DNA of 40,145 nt from Candidatus Omnitrophota bacterium (GTDB lineage: Bacteria; Omnitrophota; Omnitrophia; Omnitrophales; Aquincolibacteriaceae). The notes beneath the pieces are model-generated. The model made no database searches. It had not been told where the DNA came from and saw only the letters and a list, made by a program, of their open reading frames with translations. The stretch lies in NCBI GenBank assembly GCA_003140935.1, contig PLLJ01000028.1, positions 1 to 40,145 on the forward strand. The letters are read 5' to 3'. Position 1 is the stretch's first letter; every line of letters starts with the position of its first letter. Positions 28,783 through 38,920 of this stretch are shown in pieces. The translations under genes were made by a program, and so were the position numbers.

Positions 28783-31298
28783 AGCGGTGGGTGGTTCTGC
28801 TCGTAGGTTTGTCCTTTTGTGCGGGCTATTCTTTGGCAGCCTTTGCCGAAAATACGGCCGAGAAAAAGGCGGCTGAAGCCGTTGCGGTCCCGCCGGAGGC
28901 TTCCACAGCTTCTGCGAATCCTGCGGAGAAAGCCGCACAAGCCCCCCCGCCGGAAACTCCCACAGCCACTGCAAATCCTACAGAAAAAGCCGCGCAAATC
29001 CCTGCGCAGAAGGCTTCCGTTGCAAGCTCGGATGCCCAGCAGCCTGTCTCCGCTCCGAACGCAACCAATCCTCAAAGCACGCCTCGGGCCGAGAAGAAAG
29101 TTGTAGCCGTGGAGGTACGCGGGAATCGCGTTGTGAGCACGAACACCATTTTAAGCAAGATCCAGACCAAGCAAGGACTAACCCTCACACAAAAGACCGT
29201 GAACGAAGATATCAAGCGCCTTTATGCGACCGGATTTTTCGAGGATGTGAAATTGGAAGTGGAAGATCTTCCCGAAGGTTATAAATTGATCGTGGGGGTG
29301 GACGAGAAACCGATCGTGAAGCAGATCACATTTGAAGGCGCTGCTGCCTTTAAAGAAGAAAAACTCCGCAAGACGTTTGGCGTGATCGAGGGGCAGATCC
29401 TGGATCGCAAGGCCGTCAAAAAAGGCGAAGAAGATATCCGTAAACTTTACGCGGACAAAGGATTCCGTTTCGTAGATGTTCAGGTCGCGGTGAACGTGGA
29501 TCCGTCGACCAAAGAAGCCGTGATCTCGTTCAAGGTCTTCGAGGGGAAAAAGTACAAGATCTCCAAGATCTCTTTCGAGGGGGCGAAGGCCTTCAAACCC
29601 AAGCAGCTTCAAAAGCTCATGAAGACGAGAGCGAAAATGTGGTTTCTCTTCGGAACGTTCAAAGAGGGTGATTTCGAAAAGGACCTTGAGAAGATCAGTT
29701 TTTTTTATCAAAAGGAAGGTTATCTGGACGTGAAGGTGGTCCCGGAGTTTAATTATGACAAGGACCACAACACGATCCGGATCCTGATCAAGATCGACGA
29801 GGGGCAGCATTATCTTGCCGGGGAGATCAAGTTCAGGGGCAACACGCTTTTTCCGGAATCCGAGCTTTGGCAGCAGCTTGAAATGCTTCCCGGCCTGACC
29901 TATTCGCAATTTTATGTCGCGCAAGATATCGAAAAGATACGTCAGTTTTACTCCAGCGAAGGCTATATTGAAGCCCGTGTGGTACCCGACGTCAAGCTGA
30001 ACCGGGACAGCGGAAAAGTGGATGTCACCTACGAGATCCAAGAGGGGGACCTCTATTTTGTGGAGAAAGTCCAGATCCGCGGGAACACCAAGACCCGCGA
30101 CAAGGTCATCCGCCGTGAGCTCCGCATCCGTCCGGGCGAGCGGTTCGACGGCAAGAAGATCGAGAAATCCAAGGAGCGTCTCGAAAACCTAAACTATTTT
30201 GAAGAGATCACTTATGATACCGAACCCACGGATGCGGGGACAAATCGCAAGGACCTTATTTTCCGCGTGAAAGAAAAACGCACCGGGGAACTTTCCTTTG
30301 GCGGCGGAGTCAGTTCCGTCGACACCTTTATGGGCTTTGCCGAGATCTCTCAACGCAATTTCGACATCCTCAATTGGCCGCGTTTCACCGGCGGCGGGCA
30401 ATCGCTCTCGCTCAGAGGGCAAATTGGGACCGTTCATCAGGAATATGATCTTAGTTTTGTCGAGCCGTACCTTTTCAACAAGCCGATCTCCTGGGGCAAC
30501 AGCCTTTTTCTCACTTCACAAGACAATGAAAACACCCTTTTCGGTGAGAGAAGAATGGGAGTGTCCACGACTTTGTCGCGCCTTTTTAAGGACGTGTTTC
30601 GTCTTGGCAGCGGATACACGTTGGAGAATGTGAAACTCAAGGATATTGCGGATAATGCGCCCGCTTCCGTCACGGATTTTTCGGGGCCGGATTGGCTTTC
30701 CAGGCTTCGTGCTTTCACGACTTTTGACAATCGCGACAATGTTTTCAACCCCACGAAGGGGCGCGTGATCAATCTTTCAGGCGAATTGGTCGGAAGTTTT
30801 CTTGGCGGCGATCAGGAATTTTATATTCTGAGGTCAGGGTACACGGAATATCTCACGTTCCATAAAAAGCACCAGATCGAATTTCAAGCCCGTTTGGCCA
30901 CGTCGGATGCCTTCGGGAAAACATCCACGACTCCGGCCTATGACAGGTTCTTCGCCGGCGGCCTCGGTACCGTGCGCGGTTATAATTACCGGCGCGTAGG
31001 TCCGCAAGAGAATGGGGAAGCCATAGGCGGTCAAACTATGGCGATCGTGAATCTGGACTATACGTTCCCGGTCCCTTACCTGGATGCCTTTCGCGGCGTG
31101 ATGTTTGTTGATGCGGGCAACGTGAGCCCAGATTCTTACAATGTCGATTTCGGGCAATTCGCCGTGAGCGTGGGCCCCGGCATCAAGGTCAAGACACCGA
31201 TCGGACCTTTAGCTTTTTATTATGGCCTTCCTATCGTGAATAGGCCCGAAAAGAACAAGAACGGCCGTTTCGAATTCAGTTTGAGCCGCAGTTTCTAA
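28779..31298 (+). CDS. bamA: BamA, outer membrane protein assembly factor
   Basis: An 839-residue Omp85 protein. Signal peptide residues 1-23. A low-complexity linker (about 24-106) has two near-identical 19-residue units, at 38-56 and 57-75, each of the form PPExxTAxANPxEKAAQxP. Five POTRA domains follow, opening with VVAVEVRGNRVVS (108), VKQITFEGAAAF, ISKISFEGAKAF, AGEIKFRGNTLF and VEKVQIRGNTKTR. The 16-strand barrel starts near residue 500; its L6 motif is GGLGTVRGYNYRR, and the protein ends in FEFSLSRSF with the terminal Phe. It folds beta-barrels, such as the porin in this window, into the outer membrane. The linker before POTRA1 is unusual. Confidence 0.94.
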   Translation: MKRWVVLLVGLSFCAGYSLAAFAENTAEKKAAEAVAVPPEASTASANPAEKAAQAPPPETPTATANPTEKAAQIPAQKASVASSDAQQPVSAPNATNPQSTPRAEKKVVAVEVRGNRVVSTNTILSKIQTKQGLTLTQKTVNEDIKRLYATGFFEDVKLEVEDLPEGYKLIVGVDEKPIVKQITFEGAAAFKEEKLRKTFGVIEGQILDRKAVKKGEEDIRKLYADKGFRFVDVQVAVNVDPSTKEAVISFKVFEGKKYKISKISFEGAKAFKPKQLQKLMKTRAKMWFLFGTFKEGDFEKDLEKISFFYQKEGYLDVKVVPEFNYDKDHNTIRILIKIDEGQHYLAGEIKFRGNTLFPESELWQQLEMLPGLTYSQFYVAQDIEKIRQFYSSEGYIEARVVPDVKLNRDSGKVDVTYEIQEGDLYFVEKVQIRGNTKTRDKVIRRELRIRPGERFDGKKIEKSKERLENLNYFEEITYDTEPTDAGTNRKDLIFRVKEKRTGELSFGGGVSSVDTFMGFAEISQRNFDILNWPRFTGGGQSLSLRGQIGTVHQEYDLSFVEPYLFNKPISWGNSLFLTSQDNENTLFGERRMGVSTTLSRLFKDVFRLGSGYTLENVKLKDIADNAPASVTDFSGPDWLSRLRAFTTFDNRDNVFNPTKGRVINLSGELVGSFLGGDQEFYILRSGYTEYLTFHKKHQIEFQARLATSDAFGKTSTTPAYDRFFAGGLGTVRGYNYRRVGPQENGEAIGGQTMAIVNLDYTFPVPYLDAFRGVMFVDAGNVSPDSYNVDFGQFAVSVGPGIKVKTPIGPLAFYYGLPIVNRPEKNKNGRFEFSLSRSF

Positions 31299-31340
31299 AA
31301 AATTCCAATCACCGTTTCATTCAAAAAAAGGAGAAATACC

Positions 31341-31853
31341 ATGAGCCGTAAATTAGCAGCTGGTTTTTTAGCAATCTTAATGATATTGGGTGTGAGCCTT
31401 CCGGTCTTTGCAGCCGAGATGAAATTCGCGTATGTCGATGTGGGTGAGGTTTTTGACAATTACCAAAAAACCAAGGATCAGGATCTGGTGCTTAAGACCG
31501 CAGGAGAAGCCAAGGAAAAAGAGAGGAATGATTTGACGGCCAAGATCCGATCGATGGAAGACGAACTGGCTCTTCTTGCCGCGGACGCCCGTGCCGCCAA
31601 ACAGGAACAATTGATCGAAAAGAAGCGCCAGCTCGAGGATTTTGACCGCAGTGTCCGCCAGCAGCTTGCGGAACAGCGCGATAAGGTGGTTCGTGAGATC
31701 TTCCAGGAGATCGACGTCATCGTTCAGGACCTTGCGACCAAAGGCGGGTACGATATGATCTTCAATAAGCGCGTGCTTCTCGCCCAGAAAAAGTCTTTCG
31801 ACATCACGGCGCAAGTCTCTGCGGAACTCGCGAAGAAGTACAAGAAGGCTTGA
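31341..31853 (+). CDS. skp: OmpH/Skp family periplasmic chaperone
   Basis: A 170-residue Skp: signal peptide to about residue 25 (LPVFAAEM), then FAYVDVGEVFDNYQKTKDQD, a long coiled coil (about 45-125) forming the trimer's tentacles, rich in Lys/Glu/Arg, and the C-terminal strand KGGYDMIFNKRVLLAQKKSF that completes the body. It carries unfolded outer membrane proteins to BamA. A good AAAGGAG (31327-31333) precedes the ATG. The order bamA-skp-lpx is typical of diderm bacteria; here lpxD is not between skp and the lpxC/fabZ fusion. Confidence 0.92.
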   Translation: MSRKLAAGFLAILMILGVSLPVFAAEMKFAYVDVGEVFDNYQKTKDQDLVLKTAGEAKEKERNDLTAKIRSMEDELALLAADARAAKQEQLIEKKRQLEDFDRSVRQQLAEQRDKVVREIFQEIDVIVQDLATKGGYDMIFNKRVLLAQKKSFDITAQVSAELAKKYKKA

Positions 31854-31866
31854 AGCCCTGAGAACC

Positions 31867-33150
31867 ATGAAACAAAGGACTCTTAAAAACAAGGCCGTTT
31901 TCGAAGGGCTGGGACTCCATACCGGTCGCAAAGTGACGGTGTGCGTGGGCCCGGCTTTTGAAAATGCCGGGATACTTTTCTGCCGCGTCGATCTTGCCCC
32001 GGAACTCAAGGTCAAGACTTCGATCGAGAACGTCTGTGCCGATGAGATGCGCCAAACCGCGATCAGGGTCGGAAAGGGCCGCGTTCGTACGATCGAACAT
32101 CTTATGGCCACGTTTCACGGGCTCGGGATCGATAATGCCCTCGTGGAGATCGACGGAGAAGAAGTTCCCGGGATGGACGGAAGTGCCCTGGAATTCACGG
32201 AAGGTCTGATCGCCGCCGGCCTCGAAGAGCAGAGCGCGGAGCGGCAGTTCCTGACGGTCAAGACACCCGTCTATATCGACCATGGCGATCAGTCGATCGT
32301 GATCTTACCCGCGGATTCATTCGCGATCTCTTATATGCTTAACTACCGGGATGAGGACCTTTTGGACCAGTACTTGTCACTTCCGATCATCCCGGAGATC
32401 TTTGAGCGGGAGATAGCGCCGGCCCGCACTTTTTGCCTTAAAAAAGAAGCAGAACTTTTGCTTTCCCAGGGATTTGGAAAAGGCGCGAATCCTTCCAACA
32501 CGCTTATTTTTGAAAAGAACAAGCCGCTTCAGAACACTTTGCGTTTTGAGAACGAAGCCTGTCGCCACAAGATGATGGATATCCTCGGAGATCTTTTTTT
32601 GTGCGGGAAATTCATTCGTGGGCATGTGATCGCTTCCCGGAGCGGCCACGCCCTTAACGTCGAACTCGTGAGGAAATTGATGATGAACGCTCCCACTGAA
32701 CCGAAACCCCTGTCCAAAACGTTGAATGTGGAAGAGATCCAAAAGATCCTCCCGCATCGATACCCCTTTCTTTTCGTAGACCGGATCGAGAATTTTGAAC
32801 CGGGGACGCGCGCTACGGGGTTCAAACAGGTCACCATGAACGATTATTTTTTTCAGGGACATTTTCCGGGTCATCCTGTGATGCCCGGGGTGCTGATCGT
32901 GGAAGCTATGGCGCAGGTGGGCGGCGTGATCATGCTGGGCGAGGCCGAGAACCGTGGCAAGATCGCCTACTTCATGAGCGTCGATGCCGTTAAATGGCGC
33001 AGTCCGGTCCTTCCGGGAGATACGCTCCGGATGGAGGTCGAGGTCTTGAAGAAACGCGCCAAGTTCGGTCAATGTTCCGGCAAAGCCTACGTGGGGGATA
33101 AACTTGTATGCGAAGCGGATGTGAAGTTCGCAGTGGTCGATCGGGAATAA
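31867..33150 (+). CDS. lpxC/fabZ: LpxC-FabZ fusion: UDP-3-O-acyl-GlcNAc deacetylase and 3-hydroxyacyl-ACP dehydratase
   Basis: A 427-residue two-enzyme protein. Residues 1 to about 275 are LpxC, the committed step of lipid A synthesis: zinc ligands His78 in TIEHLMATFHG, His234 and Asp238 in RHKMMDILGD, and the general-acid His261 in SGHALNVE. Residues about 287-427 are FabZ: ILPHRYPFLFVDRI, and the catalytic pair His332 and Glu346 in GHFPGHPVMPGVLIVEAMAQ. FabZ supplies unsaturated acyl-ACP for phospholipids; LpxC competes for the same hydroxyacyl pool. Such fusions are known from Bacteroidota and some candidate phyla. It overlaps lpxA by one base (TAATG). Confidence 0.94.
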   Translation: MKQRTLKNKAVFEGLGLHTGRKVTVCVGPAFENAGILFCRVDLAPELKVKTSIENVCADEMRQTAIRVGKGRVRTIEHLMATFHGLGIDNALVEIDGEEVPGMDGSALEFTEGLIAAGLEEQSAERQFLTVKTPVYIDHGDQSIVILPADSFAISYMLNYRDEDLLDQYLSLPIIPEIFEREIAPARTFCLKKEAELLLSQGFGKGANPSNTLIFEKNKPLQNTLRFENEACRHKMMDILGDLFLCGKFIRGHVIASRSGHALNVELVRKLMMNAPTEPKPLSKTLNVEEIQKILPHRYPFLFVDRIENFEPGTRATGFKQVTMNDYFFQGHFPGHPVMPGVLIVEAMAQVGGVIMLGEAENRGKIAYFMSVDAVKWRSPVLPGDTLRMEVEVLKKRAKFGQCSGKAYVGDKLVCEADVKFAVVDRE

Positions 33151-33917
33151 TGATCCATCCGACGGCGATCGTCCATCCGGACGCCGTTTTAGGCGAAGGG
33201 GTTGAGATCGGGCCCTGGGTCATTATCGAAGGGACCGTGAAGATCGGAGCGCGCACAAAAGTCGGGCCGCGTGTGACGATCGAAGGGCACACCACGATCG
33301 GAGAAGATAATCAGATCTTTACCGGCGCGGTGGTGGGAAGTCTGACGCAGGATAAAAAAGCCGACGGCGGCATAAGTTTCCTCAAGATCGGCGACCGCAA
33401 CACGATCCGCGAGTACGCGACCCTCAATCCCGGGACCCTGAACGGCACCGAGACCGTGATCGGGAACGACAATCTTCTGATGGCCTACGCGCATGTGGCG
33501 CATGATTGTATTATCCATAATGGTGTGACGCTTGCTAATAACGCGACGCTCGCAGGCCACGTGATCGTGGAGGACGGAGCGATCCTCGGAGGGCTCTCCG
33601 CAGTCCATCAATTCGTCCGGATCGGGAAATTGTCGATCACGGAGGGATGCTCCAAGGTCGTGCAAGACATTCCGCCCTTTATGATGGTCGACGGCCATCC
33701 GGCACATGCCTTCGGGATCAATACCGTGGGCCTGGATCGCGCCGGATTTTCCCAAGAAGAAAAATCGGCCATCAAAAAAGCCTTCAAGATCATCTTCAAG
33801 TCGGGTCTCATCTCGAAAAATATCATCAAACAGATCCAGCAAGATATCCCCCCGAGTCCTTCCATTCAGACGATCCTTGAATTTTTAGAGAAGTCCGAAC
33901 GGGGTCTTTGCGGATAG
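33150..33917 (+). CDS. lpxA: LpxA, UDP-N-acetylglucosamine O-acyltransferase
   Basis: A 255-residue left-handed beta-helix enzyme: IHPTAIVHPDAVLGEGVEIG at the start, TIREYATLNPGTLNG, and the catalytic His118 in MAYAHVAHDC, then GGLSAVHQFVRIGKLSITEG and the C-terminal helical part from about residue 195. It adds a 3-hydroxyacyl chain to UDP-GlcNAc, the first step of lipid A. The ATG at 33150 overlaps the stop codon of the fusion gene; an open frame from 33108 only reads through it. The next step, deacetylation, is done by the fused neighbour. Confidence 0.94.
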   Translation: MIHPTAIVHPDAVLGEGVEIGPWVIIEGTVKIGARTKVGPRVTIEGHTTIGEDNQIFTGAVVGSLTQDKKADGGISFLKIGDRNTIREYATLNPGTLNGTETVIGNDNLLMAYAHVAHDCIIHNGVTLANNATLAGHVIVEDGAILGGLSAVHQFVRIGKLSITEGCSKVVQDIPPFMMVDGHPAHAFGINTVGLDRAGFSQEEKSAIKKAFKIIFKSGLISKNIIKQIQQDIPPSPSIQTILEFLEKSERGLCG

Positions 33918-33947
33918 CTTTTTCGCACTCCAATTAGAGACCTTATC

Positions 33948-34763
33948 ATGAAAACCATGGGTATTATTGCTGGGAATGGTCGTTTTCCCATTCTGGTGGC
34001 TGAGGAGGCCAAGCGGGCGGGGTGCCGGGTCGTGACCTGCGCCATTGAGCAGGAAGCGGAGCCCGCCCTGGAAAAACTTTCGGATGCTTTTTCATGGGTG
34101 AAGGTCGGCGAGCTTAAGAAACTTTCAAAATTCCTGAAGGATGAAGGTGCCCATGAAGCCATCATGGCCGGCAAGATCGAGAAGGTACGTTTTTTTAAAG
34201 AGAATGTACGGTTCGATCTTGACATGATGGCGGTTCTGGTGAAGCTGAAGGACCACAAAGATGATTCCCTTCTCGGGGGTATCGCGGATTACCTCTTTAA
34301 GAAAGGCATCGTGCTCCAGGACTCGACCTGCTTTCTCAAAGCTATGATGCCGGGACCGGGTCTCCTTGGGAAAAAGAAACCCTCCAAGTCCGTCATGGAC
34401 AATATCAATTTCGGTTTAGAAATGGCGCAGAAGATCTCAGGTGCGGATATCGGACAGACGGTGGTGGTAAAGAAAAAAACAGTGCTTGCGGTCGAAGCAA
34501 TCGAGGGTACGGATGAAGCGATACGGCGCGGTGGGGCGCTCGGGCGCGGGAAAATCATTGTCGTGAAGGTCGCGAAGCCGAACCAGGATATGCGTTTCGA
34601 TGTGCCGGCGGTGGGCTTGAAGACCTTGGAGGGTCTGATCGCCGCGCAGGCCGAGGCGTTCGCTTTCGAGGCGCACAAAACCCTCTTTATCGGTAAAGAC
34701 ATCTTTGTGGAGAAAGCCAACCGCGCGGGCATCGTCCTTTACGGTGTCAGCGGGAGGTCCTAA
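33948..34763 (+). CDS. lpxI: LpxI, UDP-2,3-diacylglucosamine pyrophosphatase
   Basis: A 271-residue LpxI (DUF1009) protein: [20 protein letters not shown] at the start, [11 protein letters not shown] near residue 74, [20 protein letters not shown] and [15 protein letters not shown], and the C-terminal catalytic domain with [14 protein letters not shown] (about 184-197) and [15 protein letters not shown] (about 213-227), whose Asp is essential in the family. It splits UDP-2,3-diacyl-GlcN to lipid X, replacing LpxH. The next lipid A gene, lpxB, is not here; a sigma-54 activator follows after four bases. Confidence 0.93.
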   Translation: MKTMGIIAGNGRFPILVAEEAKRAGCRVVTCAIEQEAEPALEKLSDAFSWVKVGELKKLSKFLKDEGAHEAIMAGKIEKVRFFKENVRFDLDMMAVLVKLKDHKDDSLLGGIADYLFKKGIVLQDSTCFLKAMMPGPGLLGKKKPSKSVMDNINFGLEMAQKISGADIGQTVVVKKKTVLAVEAIEGTDEAIRRGGALGRGKIIVVKVAKPNQDMRFDVPAVGLKTLEGLIAAQAEAFAFEAHKTLFIGKDIFVEKANRAGIVLYGVSGRS

Positions 34764-34767
34764 CAAC

Positions 34768-36354
34768 ATGAGCGGCGAAAAAACAAAACCTTCGGGCGGA
34801 CTTCAACGTGAGATCCAAGAGCTTAGCGTGCTCTATGAGATCACCCGGCAAATGACGGCGCCGATCCCGATCGAAGAGCGGATGAGAAAAGCGCTGGATG
34901 TACTCCATGAGAAAATGGGCATGCATCGCGGGACCCTGACGCTCCTGGACGCGGAGGGAGAAAACCTTACGATCGAGATCGCCCATGGTCTGGATGATCA
35001 GGCCAAAAAGAAAGGCAGTTACAAGGTAGGCGAAGGGATCACCGGTAAGGTCGTGGAAGCGGGAGAGCCGATCGCGGTGCCGAATATCGGAGAAGAGCCG
35101 CTTTTCCTTAACCGTACCGGTGCACGGAAAGATTTTCGCCGTAACCGGATCGCTTTCATCTGTGTCCCCATCAAAATTGACCAGGAAACCATCGGGGCAT
35201 TGAGCGTGGACCGTCTTTTCGAGGGGAATATTTCACTCGATGAGGACCTGAGGCTTCTTACCATCATCAGCTCCATTCTCGCGCAGACCGTCGCGTATTA
35301 CCGCATGCGCGAAAAAGAAAAAGCGAAGCTTCAGTTCGAGAACGTGGAACTGAAACGTGAACTTGCCAGAAAATTCCAGCCGGCCAATATCATCGGGAAG
35401 AGCAAACGCATGGAAGAGGTTTACGAGGCCATTGATATGGTGAGCCGGACGCGTTCGACCGTGCTTTTGCGGGGCGAGACGGGGACCGGGAAAGAACTGG
35501 TGGCGCATGCGATCCATTACGGAAGCCATCGCGCCAAGGGTCCGTTCGTGAAAGTATCCTGTGCGGCTCTGCCGGAGACGCTTCTCGAAAGCGAGCTTTT
35601 TGGATACGAAAAGGGCGCTTTTACGGGGGCGGCTGCCAAAAAATTAGGACGTTTTGAATTGGCGGACGGCGGGACGCTGTTCCTTGATGAGATCGGGGAT
35701 ATTTCGGCCGCGATGCAAGTCAAGCTTCTCCGGGCCCTCCAGGAAAAAGAATTCGAGCGGGTGGGGGGGATCCAAACGGTTCGCGTCGATGTGCGCGTCA
35801 TTGCGGCGACGAATCGTGATCTTGAGAAAGCGATCCAGGAAAAACAGTTCAGGGAAGATCTCTATTACCGGCTCAATGTGGTGCCGATCCTTTTGCCTTC
35901 TTTACGGGAAAGGCGCGAAGATATCCCGCTTCTTGTCGCGCATTTTTTAAAAAAAGCGAGCCTTGAGAACGGCAAAAAGACGAAGTATATTTCCGACGAG
36001 GCCATGGAGCATTTGATGAACTATTCTTGGCCCGGGAATATCCGCGAACTTGAGAACGCCGTCGAGAGGGCTGTGATCCTTTGCAAGTCGGATACGCTGG
36101 AAGCTGATCTTTTTCCAATCCCCGTGAGAAAGGGACATCCGGTCGCGATGCCGCAGTTCTCTGGAACTCAGGATCCCGCAACGGGAGCGAACGCTTCCCT
36201 AGAGGACGCGGTCGGGGCTCTCGAAAAGGGAATGATCCAGGAGGCCCTCCGCTCCAACGCCGGAAATCAGCGTAAAGCGGCCAAGTCTCTTGGTATTACC
36301 GAGCGCATTCTCGGGTATAAGATCAAAAGTTACGGCCTGTCCTGCCCTCGTTAA
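34768..36354 (+). CDS. Sigma-54-dependent activator, GAF-AAA-Fis (NifA-like)
   Basis: A 528-residue enhancer-binding protein. Residues about 20-180 are a GAF sensor domain ([20 protein letters not shown] to [16 protein letters not shown]). The AAA domain has Walker A GETGTGKE (236-243), the sigma-54-contacting GAFTGA (283-288), Walker [12 protein letters not shown] (301-311) and [12 protein letters not shown]-type sensor region. The C-terminal Fis-type helix-turn-helix covers about 485-528 ([20 protein letters not shown]). No receiver domain is present, so it senses a ligand or partner rather than a kinase, as NifA does. The ATG at 34768 is set by GGGAGG (34752-34757). Its neighbours glnN and amtB have sigma-54 promoters, so it is probably their activator. 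Confidence 0.92.
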   Translation: MSGEKTKPSGGLQREIQELSVLYEITRQMTAPIPIEERMRKALDVLHEKMGMHRGTLTLLDAEGENLTIEIAHGLDDQAKKKGSYKVGEGITGKVVEAGEPIAVPNIGEEPLFLNRTGARKDFRRNRIAFICVPIKIDQETIGALSVDRLFEGNISLDEDLRLLTIISSILAQTVAYYRMREKEKAKLQFENVELKRELARKFQPANIIGKSKRMEEVYEAIDMVSRTRSTVLLRGETGTGKELVAHAIHYGSHRAKGPFVKVSCAALPETLLESELFGYEKGAFTGAAAKKLGRFELADGGTLFLDEIGDISAAMQVKLLRALQEKEFERVGGIQTVRVDVRVIAATNRDLEKAIQEKQFREDLYYRLNVVPILLPSLRERREDIPLLVAHFLKKASLENGKKTKYISDEAMEHLMNYSWPGNIRELENAVERAVILCKSDTLEADLFPIPVRKGHPVAMPQFSGTQDPATGANASLEDAVGALEKGMIQEALRSNAGNQRKAAKSLGITERILGYKIKSYGLSCPR

Positions 36355-36380
36355 AAATTCAAAGGTTGGCAGGACTGGCC

Positions 36381-36418
36381 CCGATTACATTTAATTTTTT
36401 AATTAATGAGAATCTAGG
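36381..36418. repeat. Family A repeat, copy 6 (AT-rich module only)
   Basis: GATT (36383-36386) and AATC (36411-36414) frame the AT-rich core TTTAATTTTTTAATTAATGAG, the same layout as copies 2, 4 and 5 but with weaker arms. It follows the activator gene. Confidence 0.5.
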
Positions 36419-36435
36419 CCTGAAATAAAAATGTC

Positions 36436-36476
36436 TACAAAATTGTAGGAAACAAGCTTCTCGCGACAATTTTGTA
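36436..36476. promoter_or_regulatory. Paired upstream activator sites of glnN
   Basis: TACAAAATTGT (36436-36446) and its exact reverse complement ACAATTTTGTA (36466-36476) have centres 30 bases apart. They lie about 85-115 bases before the expected start of transcription, the usual place for sigma-54 activator binding. Binding by the product of the gene just upstream is inferred. Confidence 0.5.
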
Positions 36477-36526
36477 TTCATAGACGGCAGTTGGGACGAA
36501 CTCCTAGAGGAGAGATAGTGAAGAAT

Positions 36527-36543
36527 TTGGCATAGAAATTGCC
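36527..36543 (+). promoter_or_regulatory. Sigma-54 promoter (-24/-12) of glnN
   Basis: TTGGCATAGAAATTGC: the -24 GG (36529-36530) and -12 GC (36541-36542) are exactly ten bases apart, with TGGCA and TTGC as in the consensus. Transcription would start near 36553, about 70 bases before glnN. Confidence 0.75.
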
Positions 36544-36624
36544 TCTATTGCGGGGAGGATTTTTGTGCGTCTTGATGGAAAGAAGCGGTATTAAGGAACA
36601 TTCAACAAAAAAAAGGGGGATGTT

Positions 36625-38760
36625 ATGTGTGAAAGTAAAGCTTGTGGTTGTGAAAAAATGGATGTGACGAAGATCTTTGGAAGCAATGTCTTTAATGACC
36701 GGACTATGAAAGAACGTCTTCCGAAGGAGACCTATAAGGCTCTTAGGAAGACCATTCAGCAAAGCCTTCCTCTTTCGCTTGATGTGGCCAATGTGGTCGC
36801 CAATGCGATGAAGGATTGGGCGATTGAAAAAGGCGCGACGCATTATACGCATTGGTTCCAGCCGCTTACGGGCCGGACTGCGGAAAAACACGACTCTTTT
36901 ATTTCTCCGACCGACGACGGCAGTGTGATCATGGAGTTCTCCGGGAAACAATTGGCTCAGGGCGAACCGGACGCTTCATCGTTTCCGAGCGGCGGTCTTC
37001 GTTCCACATTCGAGGCACGCGGTTATACGGCATGGGATTGTACGTCTCCCGCATTTCTCAAAGAGGATGCTTCGGGGAATGTAACCCTTGCGATCCCGAC
37101 AGCTTTTTGCTCTTATACGAGCGAAGCCCTGGATAAGAAAACCCCGCTCCTTCGTTCCATGGAAGCGGTCTCCAAACAAGCGATCCGGGTGCTTAGGGCT
37201 CTTGGCAACAAGATCGCCAGGCGCGTAACCTCGACGGTCGGTCCCGAGCAGGAATACTTCCTGATCGATAAGACCTATTACGAGAAACGTCTCGACCTGA
37301 TTGTTTCCGGAAGAACGCTTTTCGGCGCTCCTTCGCCGAAGGGGCAGGAGCTTGAGGACCAGTATTTCGGCGCGATCAAGGACCGTATTTCCGCATTCAT
37401 GCGCGATCTTGATATCGAGCTCTGGAAAATGGGCATTTCTTCCAAGACCAAGCACAACGAAGTGGCTCCCTCGCAGTACGAGATGGCGCCGATTTTTTCT
37501 ACGACCAACATCGCGGCTGATCACAATCAGCTCGTGATGGAGACCATGCAGAAGGTCGCGCTTCGCCATGACCTCGTATGCCTTCTCCATGAGAAGCCGT
37601 TCGCAGGCGTGAACGGTTCCGGCAAGCACAATAACTGGTCGCTTTCAACGGATGACGGGCAGAATCTCCTGGAGCCAGGAAAAACACCGTCTGAGAACGA
37701 GCAGTTTCTGATCTTTGTGAGCGCTCTTCTTATGGCGGTGGATCGCCATGCCGATAAACTCCGGGCCAGCTGCGGCAATCCGGGTAACGATCTCCGGCTG
37801 GGTGCGAATGAAGCGCCTCCAGCCATCATCTCCATCTTCATGGGAGACGAACTGACGGGCATCTTGGAGGGTATCGCCAAAGGAAAGAAAGTCGAATCCC
37901 GGGGCCAGACCTTCCTTCAGATCGGAGTCGATGCTTTACCGCCGCTTCCTAAGGACAATACCGATCGTAATCGCACCTCGCCTTTCGCATTCACCGGCAA
38001 CAAATTCGAATTCCGCATGGTAGGGTCCTCGGCATCCATTTCAGGCCCCAACATCGTGATCAATACCATCGTTTCGGAAGCGCTTGATGAGATCGCAACG
38101 CGTCTTGAGAAAGCCGGTAAGGGCGGCCTCAACAAAGAGGCGACCGCGATCGTCCGGGATGCGATGAAAAAACACGGGCGCGTTATTTTCAACGGGAACA
38201 ATTATGCGGACGAGTGGATTGCCGAAGCTAAGAAACGCGGTCTTCCGAACATCAAAACCGGTATTGATGCGCTGGCGACCATGGCGACGCTCCAAGCAGA
38301 AAAACTCTTTGATAAATATCAGGTGCTTTCCCCCAAGGAGCTCCATTCCCGCTATGAGATCTATCTAGAGGCTTATGTGAAACATGTGAATATCGAAGCG
38401 CAAGCGTCCGTCCAGATGGTCAAGCGTCTCTTCATCCCCGCGGGGATGAAGTTCGCTGCCGAACTTGCTGGGGCCATTGGTGCTCTGAAATCCGCTTCAG
38501 CACCGGCCACAACCCAGAAGGAATTGCTTGCGACCGTGAGTGGCCTTTTGTCGGGTGCTTCAGAAAAAGTCGCGATGCTTGAAACCGCGATTGAGAAGGC
38601 ACACCATGTAGCCGATGTGGTCAAGCGCGCTGAGGCGTTCCGCGACAAAGTGGTCGTGGCGATGAATGCCCTGCGCAAGGACATCGATGCGCTTGAGGGT
38701 GTGACCCCCGCGGAACTCTGGCCGGTCCCGACCTACGCAGAAATGCTCTTTAAGCTGTAA
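36625..38760 (+). CDS. glnN: Type III glutamine synthetase
   Basis: A 711-residue GlnN/GSIII, the large dodecameric form of about 700 residues. Family markers: [20 protein letters not shown] near residue 18, [20 protein letters not shown] (about 72-91) with the GSIII signature, [19 protein letters not shown], the metal-binding [10 protein letters not shown] (about 206), [16 protein letters not shown] (about 275), and [13 protein letters not shown] (about 330). It makes glutamine from glutamate and ammonium. Its first 12 residues hold three Cys ([12 protein letters not shown]), unusual and possibly metal-binding. AAAGGGGG (36612-36619) sets the start. Control by sigma-54 is evident upstream; twin hairpins follow the stop codon. 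Confidence 0.95.
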   Translation: MCESKACGCEKMDVTKIFGSNVFNDRTMKERLPKETYKALRKTIQQSLPLSLDVANVVANAMKDWAIEKGATHYTHWFQPLTGRTAEKHDSFISPTDDGSVIMEFSGKQLAQGEPDASSFPSGGLRSTFEARGYTAWDCTSPAFLKEDASGNVTLAIPTAFCSYTSEALDKKTPLLRSMEAVSKQAIRVLRALGNKIARRVTSTVGPEQEYFLIDKTYYEKRLDLIVSGRTLFGAPSPKGQELEDQYFGAIKDRISAFMRDLDIELWKMGISSKTKHNEVAPSQYEMAPIFSTTNIAADHNQLVMETMQKVALRHDLVCLLHEKPFAGVNGSGKHNNWSLSTDDGQNLLEPGKTPSENEQFLIFVSALLMAVDRHADKLRASCGNPGNDLRLGANEAPPAIISIFMGDELTGILEGIAKGKKVESRGQTFLQIGVDALPPLPKDNTDRNRTSPFAFTGNKFEFRMVGSSASISGPNIVINTIVSEALDEIATRLEKAGKGGLNKEATAIVRDAMKKHGRVIFNGNNYADEWIAEAKKRGLPNIKTGIDALATMATLQAEKLFDKYQVLSPKELHSRYEIYLEAYVKHVNIEAQASVQMVKRLFIPAGMKFAAELAGAIGALKSASAPATTQKELLATVSGLLSGASEKVAMLETAIEKAHHVADVVKRAEAFRDKVVVAMNALRKDIDALEGVTPAELWPVPTYAEMLFKL

Positions 38761-38767
38761 AAATTCC

Positions 38768-38803
38768 ATAGAGGGCAGGCATCGAATACCGCCTGCCCTC
38801 TAT
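38768..38803 (+). other. 13-bp perfect hairpin after glnN
   Basis: ATAGAGGGCAGGC (38768-38780) pairs with GCCTGCCCTCTAT (38791-38803) around ATCGAATACC. Only a short T-stretch follows (GCCTTTT), so it may protect the mRNA end or act with the terminator 20 bases on. Confidence 0.55.
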
Positions 38804-38824
38804 GCCTTTTGTATTGCACAGGAT

Positions 38825-38859
38825 AAAAAGGCCTTCCGTCAGGAAGGCCTTTTTATTTT
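38825..38859 (+). terminator. Rho-independent terminator of glnN
   Basis: AAAAAGGCCTTCC (38825-38837), loop GTCA, GGAAGGCCTTTTT (38842-38854), then ATTTT. The arms are perfect and the T-run is good in both directions. Confidence 0.88.
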
Positions 38860-38920
38860 GTGGTGCGCCTAAAAAATCCCCCCTTCCTTTTCCACGATAA
38901 TCCTTCGTCTCCCGGCCAAG

